Part shown: positions 1-6,483 of the stretch, piece after piece
Numbering within the stretch: the stretch's first letter is position 1
Layout of the letters: each line of letters starts with the position of its first letter
Made by a program: the position numbers and the translations under genes
Source of the DNA: an uncultured Eubacteriales bacterium
Lineage (GTDB): Bacteria > Bacillota > Clostridia > Oscillospirales > CAG-382
Length of the DNA: 10,449 nucleotides
Reading direction: 5' to 3'
Assembly: GCA_934446095.1 (NCBI GenBank)
Contig: CAKSDR010000048.1
Coordinates: 1 to 10,449, forward strand
Notes under the pieces: generated by a model
What the model was told of the DNA's origin: nothing
Database searches by the model: none
What the model saw: only the letters and a program-made list of their open reading frames with translations

Positions 1-866
1 GTCTTATAGTTTCGATAATTATTATTATCATGGGATTTGAACTTGCAAAGACATCTATTGAAAAAATAATTGCTCCGGAAAATATAACTTTCGATATGAT
101 AAGTTCCGTGATTTTATTTATATCGATACTTGTTAAAGTTTACATGTTCATTTATAATAAAAGTATAGGCAAAAAACTGAATTCTCCCGCTATGGATGTT
201 GCCGCGCACGACAGCTTGAGCGATGCCGCCGCAACAACAGCGGTTCTCTTATCAATAATTTTCTTCAAACTTACAAATATAAACATCGACGCCTATTGCG
301 GAATGGCAGTGTCAGGATTTATTTTGTATTCCGGCTGCGGCGCCGCAAAAGAAACAATAAACCCGCTTCTCGGGGAGGCGGCAGACGAGCAAACCGTGCA
401 GAAAATAAAAGAAATTATAACGCAGTACCCTGATATTATCGGAATGCATGACCTTATTATACATAATTACGGCGCCGGCAGAATGATGGTGACTTTTCAT
501 GCGGAAGTCGATTACAGACAGAATATTCTTGAAATGCATGACGAAATTGATAATATCGAAAGACACATATCAAGAGACCTTAATTGCAACACAACTATAC
601 ATATGGATCCTATTATTACAGATAACGAAGAATTAAACAAATTAAAAACGAAAGTAGAAATTTTTCTTCATTCTATTGACGAAAATATTTCAATGCATGA
701 CTTCAGAATTGTTGCGGGTACGACTCATACGAATCTGATATTTGACGTTGTGCTTCCTTACGACTCTAAAATATCTGCCGGAGAGCTGAAGAAAAAGACT
801 TCTGAATTTGTAAAAGACCTTGATGGTAACTATTACGCCGTTATAAATATGGATACACTCTATTAA
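1..866 (+). CDS. Cation diffusion facilitator (CDF) family metal exporter, 5' end missing
   Basis: The reading frame is open from base 3, so the Met codon at base 30 is internal and the true start lies before the window. The visible 287 residues contain the last transmembrane helices of a CDF exporter and its cytoplasmic ferredoxin-like domain. Helix 5 carries HDSLSD at bases 207-224; its two aspartates form DxxxD where zinc-type members have HxxxD. DxxxD in this helix is described for the manganese-transporting subgroup, so Mn(II) export is a reasonable but unproven guess. CDF proteins are membrane antiporters that expel divalent metals in exchange for protons. After the usual C-terminal domain (ending near HMDPI) there are about 75 more residues resembling a second copy of that fold (MHDFRIV...), an extension I recall from other clostridial members. 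The gene ends in TAA and has no obvious terminator. The family call is secure; the substrate is not. Confidence 0.9.
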   Translation, partial: LIVSIIIIIMGFELAKTSIEKIIAPENITFDMISSVILFISILVKVYMFIYNKSIGKKLNSPAMDVAAHDSLSDAAATTAVLLSIIFFKLTNINIDAYCGMAVSGFILYSGCGAAKETINPLLGEAADEQTVQKIKEIITQYPDIIGMHDLIIHNYGAGRMMVTFHAEVDYRQNILEMHDEIDNIERHISRDLNCNTTIHMDPIITDNEELNKLKTKVEIFLHSIDENISMHDFRIVAGTTHTNLIFDVVLPYDSKISAGELKKKTSEFVKDLDGNYYAVINMDTLY

Positions 867-1047
867 TTGTGAAATTTAGACAAAAATATGTTAATAATTT
901 TATGATAGTTTAAAATATTGTTAACAATTACACACTATATTAAATTTTGTTAATATGTTTTAATATTATGTATGGATCTTTACTCAAAGTATATAAGACA
1001 TTATTGATTGCGTTTTGAGTATAAAAACACGGAAAGGCAGAACGAAA
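867..1047 (+). promoter_or_regulatory. AT-rich region upstream of ftsE with three phased TGTTAAyA copies
   Basis: This 181-bp gap between the CDF gene and ftsE presumably holds the ftsE promoter, but no hexamer pair is convincing; the best -10-like string is TATAAG near 992. TGTTAATA, TGTTAACA and TGTTAATA start at 889, 919 and 948, about 30 and 29 bp apart, which is close to three helical turns. The middle copy lies in the perfect 12-bp palindrome ATTGTTAACAAT (917-928). These could be binding sites for one regulator, or chance in very AT-rich DNA. No terminator hairpin is seen for the upstream gene. Confidence 0.35.
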
Positions 1048-1728
1048 TTGATAGAGATTGAAAATGTATCAAAAACATATGATGGCAAAAAATTTGTATT
1101 GCAGAATCTTAATTTAAAGATAGACGACGGGGAATTTGTTTTTATAGTCGGACATTCCGGCGCAGGAAAAACAACACTTACAAAACTTTTACTATGCGAA
1201 GAAAGAGTTACCTCGGGTTCGATAAGAGTCGGAAAATATGATTTGACAAAACTTAAAAACAGAAAAATACCATATTTCAGAAGAACTATGGGATTCGTTT
1301 TTCAGGATTTCAGACTTTTTCAGAACAAAACAGTATACGAAAACGTAGCTTTTGCACTTGAGATAACCGGTGTTCCGAAAAGATTTATTAAAGAGCGAGT
1401 TCCTTATTTTATAGATCTTGTCGGTTTAAAAGATAAGGAAAATGAATTTCCGGCGCATCTTTCCGGCGGCGAACAGCAGCGGCTTTCTCTCGCAAGGGCA
1501 CTTGTGAATAAACCTGATATTATAATTGCGGATGAGCCTACGGGAAATCTTGACCCTGAACTCAGTTACGGAATTATGGACCTTTTACTGAGAATAAATA
1601 AGATCGCAAATAAGACAGTAATTGTGGTAACGCATGAAAAAAATCTTGTGGATAAATTCCAGCAAAGAGTAATTACCATAGGCGACGGATATGTTGTCAG
1701 CGATATTCCAAAGGGGTCATACAAATGA
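1048..1728 (+). CDS. ftsE: Cell division ATP-binding protein FtsE
   Basis: FtsE is the cytoplasmic ATPase of the FtsEX complex, which couples ATP binding to activation of peptidoglycan hydrolases outside the membrane. The 226-residue product has all ABC motifs in order: Walker A GHSGAGKT (35-42), the Q-loop FQDFRLF (Gln86) with the FQDxRL wording typical of FtsE, signature LSGGEQQR (138-145), Walker B IIIADE (158-163) and the switch His196. I chose the TTG at 1048 because GGAAAGG (1031-1037) lies 10 nt upstream and the product then begins MIEIENVSKTY, as FtsE proteins normally do. A longer frame from the TTG at 1015 adds 11 atypical residues and lacks a ribosome binding site. The stop overlaps the ftsX start by 4 nt (ATGA), which implies translational coupling. 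Confidence 0.96.
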   Translation: MIEIENVSKTYDGKKFVLQNLNLKIDDGEFVFIVGHSGAGKTTLTKLLLCEERVTSGSIRVGKYDLTKLKNRKIPYFRRTMGFVFQDFRLFQNKTVYENVAFALEITGVPKRFIKERVPYFIDLVGLKDKENEFPAHLSGGEQQRLSLARALVNKPDIIIADEPTGNLDPELSYGIMDLLLRINKIANKTVIVVTHEKNLVDKFQQRVITIGDGYVVSDIPKGSYK

Positions 1729-2618
1729 GAAGATATAAATTAACATATTTTATTTCCGAAGGGCTTAAAGGCTTTTTCCGCCACGGGGCTATGAGCTGGG
1801 CTTCAATTTTTATACTGGCAAGCGCTCTTCTTATAACCGGAAGTTTTTCATTGCTTATAGTCAATATAAATTATAATATTGATCAGATTGATGATTTTAA
1901 TGATATTGTTGTATATGCGGAACTCGGAGCAGATAAGGCAAAGATAGATTCCATTGAAAACGAAATAAGAAACATAAAGCAGGTAAGCAACGTAACTTTT
2001 GTTTCAAAAGAAGAATCTTTAAAAATCGAAAAACAGCGCTACGACGAAGAATATGCACATCTTTTTGACACTTACGGAAGCGACAACAATCCTCTTCCGG
2101 ATTCTTTCAGGGTTGAATATGAAAACGCCAATGACGTAGATGTTCTTGTTTATAACCTGCAGAACATTGACGGCGTTGATAAAGTAAAAAACAGAAAGGA
2201 TATCGCCGACAATATAAATAAGGTAAAAAGCGTTATTCTTCTCGTCAGCACTTTTCTTGCGGCGACACTGCTTGTAGTATCTGTTTCCGTAATTATCAAT
2301 ACCATAAAAATCGCAGTTAAAGCACGTGAAGAAGAAATACAAATAATGAGATACATAGGTGCTACTAACTTCTTTATAACAATGCCGTTCGTTATTGAGG
2401 GTATTGTTATAGGCCTTATATCATCTCTTATTTCACTTGCGGTTCAGTGGTATTCGTACATATATATTACAAATGAGATAATAGCCGATTACGGTATAGT
2501 CGAGTATATTCCTTTCACAAACCTCAGTATTTATGTAATTCCGGCATATATTCTTGCAGGACTGCTGCTCAGTGTTGTCGGAACGGCTATTTTCATGAGA
2601 AGGTATCTTAAAGCATAA
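1725..2618 (+). CDS. ftsX: Cell division protein FtsX, permease-like partner of FtsE
   Basis: FtsX forms the membrane part of FtsEX and passes the ATPase cycle of FtsE to a murein hydrolase on the outer face. The 297-residue protein shows the family topology: a cytoplasmic N-terminus with RRYKLTYFISEGLKGFFRHG, TM1 about 24-46, an extracellular domain of about 120 residues, then TM2 (about 169-195), TM3 (about 216-245) and TM4 (about 268-290). The cytoplasmic stretch VKAREEEIQIMRYIGAT between TM2 and TM3 is the coupling region characteristic of FtsX. AAGGGG at 1711-1716 lies 8 nt before the ATG, inside the end of ftsE. The next gene starts 38 nt downstream and encodes the likely hydrolase partner. 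Confidence 0.96.
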   Translation: MRRYKLTYFISEGLKGFFRHGAMSWASIFILASALLITGSFSLLIVNINYNIDQIDDFNDIVVYAELGADKAKIDSIENEIRNIKQVSNVTFVSKEESLKIEKQRYDEEYAHLFDTYGSDNNPLPDSFRVEYENANDVDVLVYNLQNIDGVDKVKNRKDIADNINKVKSVILLVSTFLAATLLVVSVSVIINTIKIAVKAREEEIQIMRYIGATNFFITMPFVIEGIVIGLISSLISLAVQWYSYIYITNEIIADYGIVEYIPFTNLSIYVIPAYILAGLLLSVVGTAIFMRRYLKA

Positions 2619-2656
2619 AAATCGTTTAACGTTTTAAGGAAAGGCAGGTATTAAAA

Positions 2657-3850
2657 ATGAAGAAAAGAAATATAATATACAGGGCAATATCGTTTGCTGC
2701 CTGCTGCATACTTACTTTTACATTTTTATCAGCAAACGTAACATTATTATCGGAAAATGTAAGTGCCGCAAATTCATCGCAGATACAAACCCTTGAAGAT
2801 TCTCTTTCAAAAATTCAGAACGAACGCAAGAAATTGCAGAGTTCGCTGAATTCTACGGTTTCAAGTAAAAATTCAAAAATGCAGGAAAAACGCCAGTTGG
2901 ATTCAGAAATATCTGTATTGAATCAGGAAATTTCAACTACGGAAAATTTGATTTCACAATATACGCAGCAGATTTCTGATAAGGAAATTGAAGTGGAACA
3001 ATTAAAGGAAGAGTGCGAAAAACAGCAGAAATTATTTGACGAGATGGTAAGAATGTCTTTCGAATACGGAGACGATTCATATCTTGAAATGATTTTCGGT
3101 ACAAAGAGTTTTTCGGATTTTCTGTCAAGACTTGACCTTATTTCATATCATCTCTCTTACAATGATAATATTTTGAAGGATATGGATAAAGCTCAGACTG
3201 CTCTTGATGAAACAGTATCATCTTTGAAGGCTTCAAAAAGCAATCTTGAAATGTATACAAGCCAGAAAGAAGAACTTAAAAAGAGCCTTGAACAAAAGAG
3301 TGCTAAAGCGGAAGATACGATTTCTGCTCTTTTGAGCGACCAGAAGGAACTTGAAAAGGCAATAAAAGAGTCCGAAGATGCAAAAAAACAATTGCAGTCG
3401 GAAATAGAAGCGCTGTACCGCGAACTTGGAGGACAGAACTCAGAATATAGCGGAGGAGATTTTATTTGGCCGCTTCCGTCAAATTATAAGACAATTTCGT
3501 CAGGGTACGGATACAGAACAAACCCATTGTCACATAAAAAGGAGTTCCATAACGGTATTGACCTGCCTGCGCCTAAAGGAACAAATATACGCACGGTTGC
3601 TGCGGGAACTGTTGTTAAAGCAACATGGTACGGAGGATTCGGAAACTGCGTAATTATAAATCATGGCGGCGGAATCATGTCGCTTTACGGACATTGCAAC
3701 TCTCTTAATGTTAAAAACGGTCAGTATGTAAATCAGGGCGACGTTATTGCGTTTGTAGGAACTTCGGGCTATTCTACCGGAAATCATTTGCACCTTACAA
3801 TATATAAGAACGGAAATCATGTAAGTCCGTTGAATTATGTAAAGAAATAA
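2657..3850 (+). CDS. Secreted coiled-coil M23 peptidase, PcsB/EnvC-like partner of FtsEX
   Basis: This 397-residue exported protein probably cleaves or controls cleavage of peptidoglycan at the division site under FtsEX control. It begins with a signal peptide (MKKRN, hydrophobic core, then VSAA near 35-38). Residues 40-255 are a long Glu/Lys/Gln-rich coiled coil of the type that docks on the FtsX extracellular domain in PcsB and EnvC. Residues about 268-397 form an M23 (LytM) domain. Its zinc and catalytic residues are all present: His298 and Asp302 in HNGID, His346 in YGHC, and His377/His379 in HLH. It should therefore be an active endopeptidase, unlike EnvC, which has a degenerate site and only activates amidases. 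AAGGAAAGGCAGG (2636-2648) precedes the ATG. Position directly after ftsEX supports the pairing. The family is certain; the exact substrate bond is not. Confidence 0.92.
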   Translation: MKKRNIIYRAISFAACCILTFTFLSANVTLLSENVSAANSSQIQTLEDSLSKIQNERKKLQSSLNSTVSSKNSKMQEKRQLDSEISVLNQEISTTENLISQYTQQISDKEIEVEQLKEECEKQQKLFDEMVRMSFEYGDDSYLEMIFGTKSFSDFLSRLDLISYHLSYNDNILKDMDKAQTALDETVSSLKASKSNLEMYTSQKEELKKSLEQKSAKAEDTISALLSDQKELEKAIKESEDAKKQLQSEIEALYRELGGQNSEYSGGDFIWPLPSNYKTISSGYGYRTNPLSHKKEFHNGIDLPAPKGTNIRTVAAGTVVKATWYGGFGNCVIINHGGGIMSLYGHCNSLNVKNGQYVNQGDVIAFVGTSGYSTGNHLHLTIYKNGNHVSPLNYVKK

Positions 3851-3857
3851 AATATTC

Positions 3858-3940
3858 GCAGACCTTATAAATTTCTTTTCGATGGGTGATTTTTATAACC
3901 TGTTATTATAGATTAGTTTATATGGTCTGCATTTTATTTT
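3858..3940 (+). terminator. Possible terminator or structured leader: 14-bp stem with a long loop
   Basis: GCAGACC followed by TTATAAA (3858-3871) pairs with TTTATAT followed by GGTCTGC (3917-3930) at 13 of 14 positions. The loop is about 45 nt, and the T-rich run ATTTTATTTTTTT follows at once. That is the layout of an intrinsic terminator, but the loop is unusually long. TTTTTATAACC occurs in the loop (3890-3900) and again just before the ribosome binding site of the next gene (3939-3949). It may partly separate the M23 gene from the protease gene, or act as a structured leader. Confidence 0.45.
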
Positions 3941-3962
3941 TTTATAACCGAAAGGAAAAAGT

Positions 3963-5252
3963 ATGAAGAAAAAAATATCTTTAAGTGCATGTCTTATACT
4001 GCTTGTTGCGGCGGCATTTGTGTCATTTCAGATAACGTACGTAACTGTCAGCAATAAGTATGAAAAGGAAATATACGGTCTTAATAAATGGCAGAACTTA
4101 AATTCAAAACTTGACGGAATAGAAAATGCGGCAAGCATAAAAGACAGCGGAAATGAAAGTTGGAAGGACTTATATACGAGCCTTGCCGAAACAGATAACT
4201 ATGTAAGAAATTATTATATAGGAAAAATTAACGAACAAGATCTTGAAGACTATCTTCTTTCGGGGTATATTTACGGTATAGGAGATAAATATGCTTCATA
4301 TATGAATAAAAAGGAATATGAAGCATATATTATGTCTACAAAGACGGGCTCAATGGTAGGAATCGGTGTAAGAATAATATATGACAATACCCTCGGCGGA
4401 ATTTATATCACATCCGTAATGCCGGATTCTTCTGCACAGGAAGCCGGGATTTTGCCGGGCGACGTTATTATAACTGTTGAAGGAGATAAAGTATCCGACC
4501 TTGGATATTACAATTCCTATAATTTAATAAAAGACGGCAAAGAGGGCGAAAGCGTAAACGTTGAGGTTGCAACGGCGTCTTCGGATTATTCGGAAATCAA
4601 AAAAATATCCCTTCAAAGAAGAGTTGTAAAAAAAGATACGGTTCAGTCCCACATGCTCTCCGACAATGTTGCGTACGTAAATATTCTTGAATTTGACGAA
4701 ACAACCTCTGATGAATTTGTTTCTCAGATGAAAGAATTGCAAAAATCCGGCGCAAAAAAATATATATTTGACGTCAGAAATAACCCGGGCGGAAATGTAG
4801 TCGGCGTAAAAGGAGTTCTCGATTATTTGCTGCCCGAAGGTCCCATTATCAAATATTATTCAAATGACGGAAATATTCAGACGCTGAATTCCGACGCAAA
4901 CGAAATTGTAGCACCGATGATAGTGCTTATAAACGGAAATACTGCAAGCGGAGGAGAGTTGTTTGCGGCGGCGCTGAGAGATTATCAAAAGGCAACACTT
5001 GTCGGAACAAAAACGTATGGCAAGGGCACTATGCAAACAATAATACCTTTGTCAAACGGTGGCGGAATAAAATTATCCACGCAGATGTATGATCCGCCTT
5101 ACGGTGAAAATTATGAAGGAAAAGGCATAGAACCCGATATCAAATCGGAACTTGTATTGCCGGAAGACGGTAACTTTTATAAACTTACGGAAGATCAGGA
5201 TAGCCAGTTGCAGGAAGCAATACGCCTTATAAAAGACGTAGAAGCGGAATGA
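3963..5252 (+). CDS. S41 family carboxy-terminal processing protease (CtpA/CtpB-like)
   Basis: This membrane-anchored serine protease trims or degrades exported proteins from their C-termini on the outer side of the membrane. The 429-residue product has an N-terminal hydrophobic signal anchor (about 5-27), a helical region, a PDZ domain from about Gly129 to 214 (GIGVRI, then GILPGDVI) that recognises substrate tails, and an S41 catalytic core. The Ser/Lys dyad is complete: Ser329 in NTASGGE and Lys354 in TYGKG, with Gln358 four residues later, the spacing known from CtpB. AAAGGA (3951-3956) sits 6 nt before the ATG. In Bacillus subtilis ctpB also lies next to ftsEX, so the neighbourhood is conserved. 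CtpB acts in sporulation signalling there; control of the neighbouring hydrolase or another envelope protein is equally possible here. Confidence 0.94.
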   Translation: MKKKISLSACLILLVAAAFVSFQITYVTVSNKYEKEIYGLNKWQNLNSKLDGIENAASIKDSGNESWKDLYTSLAETDNYVRNYYIGKINEQDLEDYLLSGYIYGIGDKYASYMNKKEYEAYIMSTKTGSMVGIGVRIIYDNTLGGIYITSVMPDSSAQEAGILPGDVIITVEGDKVSDLGYYNSYNLIKDGKEGESVNVEVATASSDYSEIKKISLQRRVVKKDTVQSHMLSDNVAYVNILEFDETTSDEFVSQMKELQKSGAKKYIFDVRNNPGGNVVGVKGVLDYLLPEGPIIKYYSNDGNIQTLNSDANEIVAPMIVLINGNTASGGELFAAALRDYQKATLVGTKTYGKGTMQTIIPLSNGGGIKLSTQMYDPPYGENYEGKGIEPDIKSELVLPEDGNFYKLTEDQDSQLQEAIRLIKDVEAE

Positions 5253-5290
5253 TTCTCTTTTCGACGAAAAAGTCTATATAGAAAATTGAA

Positions 5291-5317
5291 AGGCAGCCTA
5301 TAAAGGTTGCCTTTTTT
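5291..5317 (+). terminator. Intrinsic terminator after the S41 protease gene
   Basis: AGGCAGCC (5291-5298), a 6-nt loop TATAAA and GGTTGCCT (5305-5312) form an 8-bp stem with one G-U pair. A run of T residues to 5317 follows directly, and the A residues before the stem could extend the pairing. This is a textbook rho-independent terminator, 39 nt after the stop codon. It closes the ftsEX cluster and makes the recombinase gene a separate transcription unit. Confidence 0.88.
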
Positions 5318-5334
5318 GTGTTTATTTGTATAAT
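5308..5334 (+). promoter_or_regulatory. Possible promoter of the recombinase gene
   Basis: A perfect TATAAT lies at 5329-5334, about 48 nt before the recombinase start. The best upstream hexamer is TTGCCT (5308-5313), but the spacer is only 15 nt and the hexamer lies inside the preceding terminator. A promoter of its own is expected here because that terminator isolates the gene. The -10 is good and the -35 weak, which would suit low recombinase expression. Confidence 0.4.
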
Positions 5335-5381
5335 TTATGATTTTGCGGCAAAATAAAAACAAAGATTAAAGAAAGGATATT

Positions 5382-6233
5382 ATGAATATGGAAACACGGG
5401 TTATAACGGAAAAATTGATAGAAAAATTCAAAGAGTATCTTAAAGATGAGGAAAAGGCAGATGCGACAATTGAAAAATATATTCGTGATATTTCGTTTTT
5501 TTCTTGTTGGCTTTGCGGCAGTGTTCCGGATAAGCAAAAAGTTTTGCAGTATAAAGAAAATTTAAAAACTCAATATAAAATAACAAGTATAAACTCCGTT
5601 TTGTCGTCGCTTAATGCCTTTTTTGAGTACAGAGGCTGGCCGGAACTTAAAGTAAAAAGCATTAAGACCCAAAAACAGATTTTTGCGGACAGGAAAAAAG
5701 AACTTACAAAAATCGAATATGAAAAGTTGCTTGACGCCGCAAAATCCAATGGCAATGAAAGATTGTATTTGGTTATGCAGACAATATGCTCACTCGGAAT
5801 CAGAGTTTCGGAACTTAAATATATAACAGTTGAGGCGATAGATGATATGAGCGCGGATATTTTATGCAAAGGCAAGAGCAGAACGGTTATTATTCCTAAA
5901 AAACTTTGCAGGCTGCTGCAAAAGTATATCAGAAAAAATAAAATAAAAAGCGGTTCCGTGTTTGTAACAATAACAGGGAAACCGCTTGACAGGTCAAATA
6001 TATGGGCAGATATGAAAAAATTATGCGAGGCAGCAGGAGTCGAAAAAGATAAAGTATTTCCGCATAATCTCCGCCATTTGTTTGCAAGAACTTATTACTC
6101 GGCAGAAAAAGATATAGTGCGCCTTGCCGATGTTTTGGGGCATTCAAGCATAAACACAACACGTATTTATACCATGGAAACCTGTGATGTGCACAGACTG
6201 CAGATACAAAGACTGGGGTTGCTTAGATGCTGA
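5382..6233 (+). CDS. Xer-like tyrosine recombinase, probable DNA invertase of the adjacent switch
   Basis: The 283-residue protein is a complete tyrosine site-specific recombinase of XerC/XerD size. It has an N-terminal core-binding (SAM-like) domain (about 8-90) and a catalytic domain with the full active site: Arg141 in GIRVSEL, the beta-hairpin lysine of CKGKSR (163-165), His228 and Arg231 in HNLRH, His254 in LGHSS and nucleophile Tyr263 in RIYT, nine residues after the histidine as usual. Such enzymes cut and rejoin DNA through a 3'-phosphotyrosine at paired arm sites. The stop codon lies one base before a 24-bp site whose inverted copy is 228 bp away, so DNA inversion is the probable job. 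AAAGGA (5372-5377) serves the ATG at 5382; the ATG at 5388 is a possible alternative. No transposase, excisionase or phage gene is nearby. A housekeeping XerC/D role cannot be excluded from sequence alone. Confidence 0.93.
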   Translation: MNMETRVITEKLIEKFKEYLKDEEKADATIEKYIRDISFFSCWLCGSVPDKQKVLQYKENLKTQYKITSINSVLSSLNAFFEYRGWPELKVKSIKTQKQIFADRKKELTKIEYEKLLDAAKSNGNERLYLVMQTICSLGIRVSELKYITVEAIDDMSADILCKGKSRTVIIPKKLCRLLQKYIRKNKIKSGSVFVTITGKPLDRSNIWADMKKLCEAAGVEKDKVFPHNLRHLFARTYYSAEKDIVRLADVLGHSSINTTRIYTMETCDVHRLQIQRLGLLRC

Positions 6234-6234
6234 A

Positions 6235-6258
6235 ACAACATAATGGTGATTATGTGGT
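6235..6258 (+). repeat. Left inverted repeat, candidate recombination site (IRL)
   Basis: The site reads left arm ACAACATAA, spacer TGGTGA (6244-6249), right arm TTATGTGGT. It matches the reverse complement of 6487-6510 at 23 of 24 positions; the only difference is in the outer left arm. The two arms are themselves near-mirror images, as expected for two recombinase monomers. The inner arm bases CATAA and TTATGT with six bases between them are the same as in the core of Escherichia coli dif, as I recall that site. The asymmetric spacer gives the site a direction, opposite to that of the right copy. Confidence 0.88.
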
Positions 6259-6292
6259 TAATAACAGTAAAATTAAACCATTATACATATTC

Positions 6293-6321
6293 ATTATAGC
6301 AAAATGTTAACTTTTTGTCAA
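6293..6321 (-). promoter_or_regulatory. Perfect consensus sigma-A promoter inside the invertible segment
   Basis: On the - strand TTGACA (6321-6316) is followed by exactly 17 nt and TATAAT (6298-6293), with TG one base before the -10 (extended -10). Both hexamers match consensus fully, so this should be a strong promoter. Initiation is expected near 6286, going left through the left repeat and antisense into the 3' end of the recombinase gene. In this orientation it does not drive the polysaccharide genes. Confidence 0.87.
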
Positions 6322-6323
6322 CA
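6305..6323. promoter_or_regulatory. Operator-like inverted repeat over the -35 box
   Basis: TGTTAAC (6305-6311), a 5-nt T spacer and GTCAACA (6317-6323) form an inverted repeat with six of seven positions matching. It covers the -35 hexamer and part of the promoter spacer, where a repressor would block polymerase. No regulator is encoded in the window, and the symmetry may be chance because the -35 consensus supplies half of it. Confidence 0.3.
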
Positions 6324-6357
6324 CGGTATTACATTTTTCAAGTGCGGTTCTTCTAAA

Positions 6358-6389
6358 TTGTCATTTTCCCTCAAAAAAAACAATATAAT
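6358..6389 (+). promoter_or_regulatory. Weak candidate promoter facing the polysaccharide genes
   Basis: TTGTCA (6358-6363) is followed by TATAAT (6384-6389) on the + strand, but the spacer is 20 nt, longer than the usual 16-18. If active it could give low expression of the downstream operon in the present orientation. It is much less convincing than the consensus promoter on the other strand. Confidence 0.2.
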
Positions 6390-6394
6390 ATTCT

Positions 6395-6426
6395 AACCAA
6401 TGTTTAAAATGCACTACTTATTGGTT
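6395..6426. repeat. Short inverted repeat within the invertible segment
   Basis: AACCAAT (6395-6401) and ATTGGTT (6420-6426) are perfect 7-bp inverted arms around an 18-nt loop. On the + strand CTGATTTTT follows, a weak terminator-like context that could reduce read-through from the recombinase gene. After inversion it would lie upstream of the active promoter. Its role is unknown. Confidence 0.3.
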
Positions 6427-6483
6427 CTGATTTTTGCGTTTTCAGCGTTTTACTTGTACTTTTTTGAATATTTATTCCATAAA

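Noticed and set aside
1015..1047. Longer FtsE starting at the TTG at 1015
   Set aside because: No ribosome binding site precedes it, and the extra 11 residues are not typical of FtsE; the TTG at 1048 has GGAAAGG at good distance.
3426..3653. A 75-codon + strand frame inside the M23 peptidase domain
   Set aside because: It overlaps a fully conserved catalytic domain in another frame and has no recognisable product.
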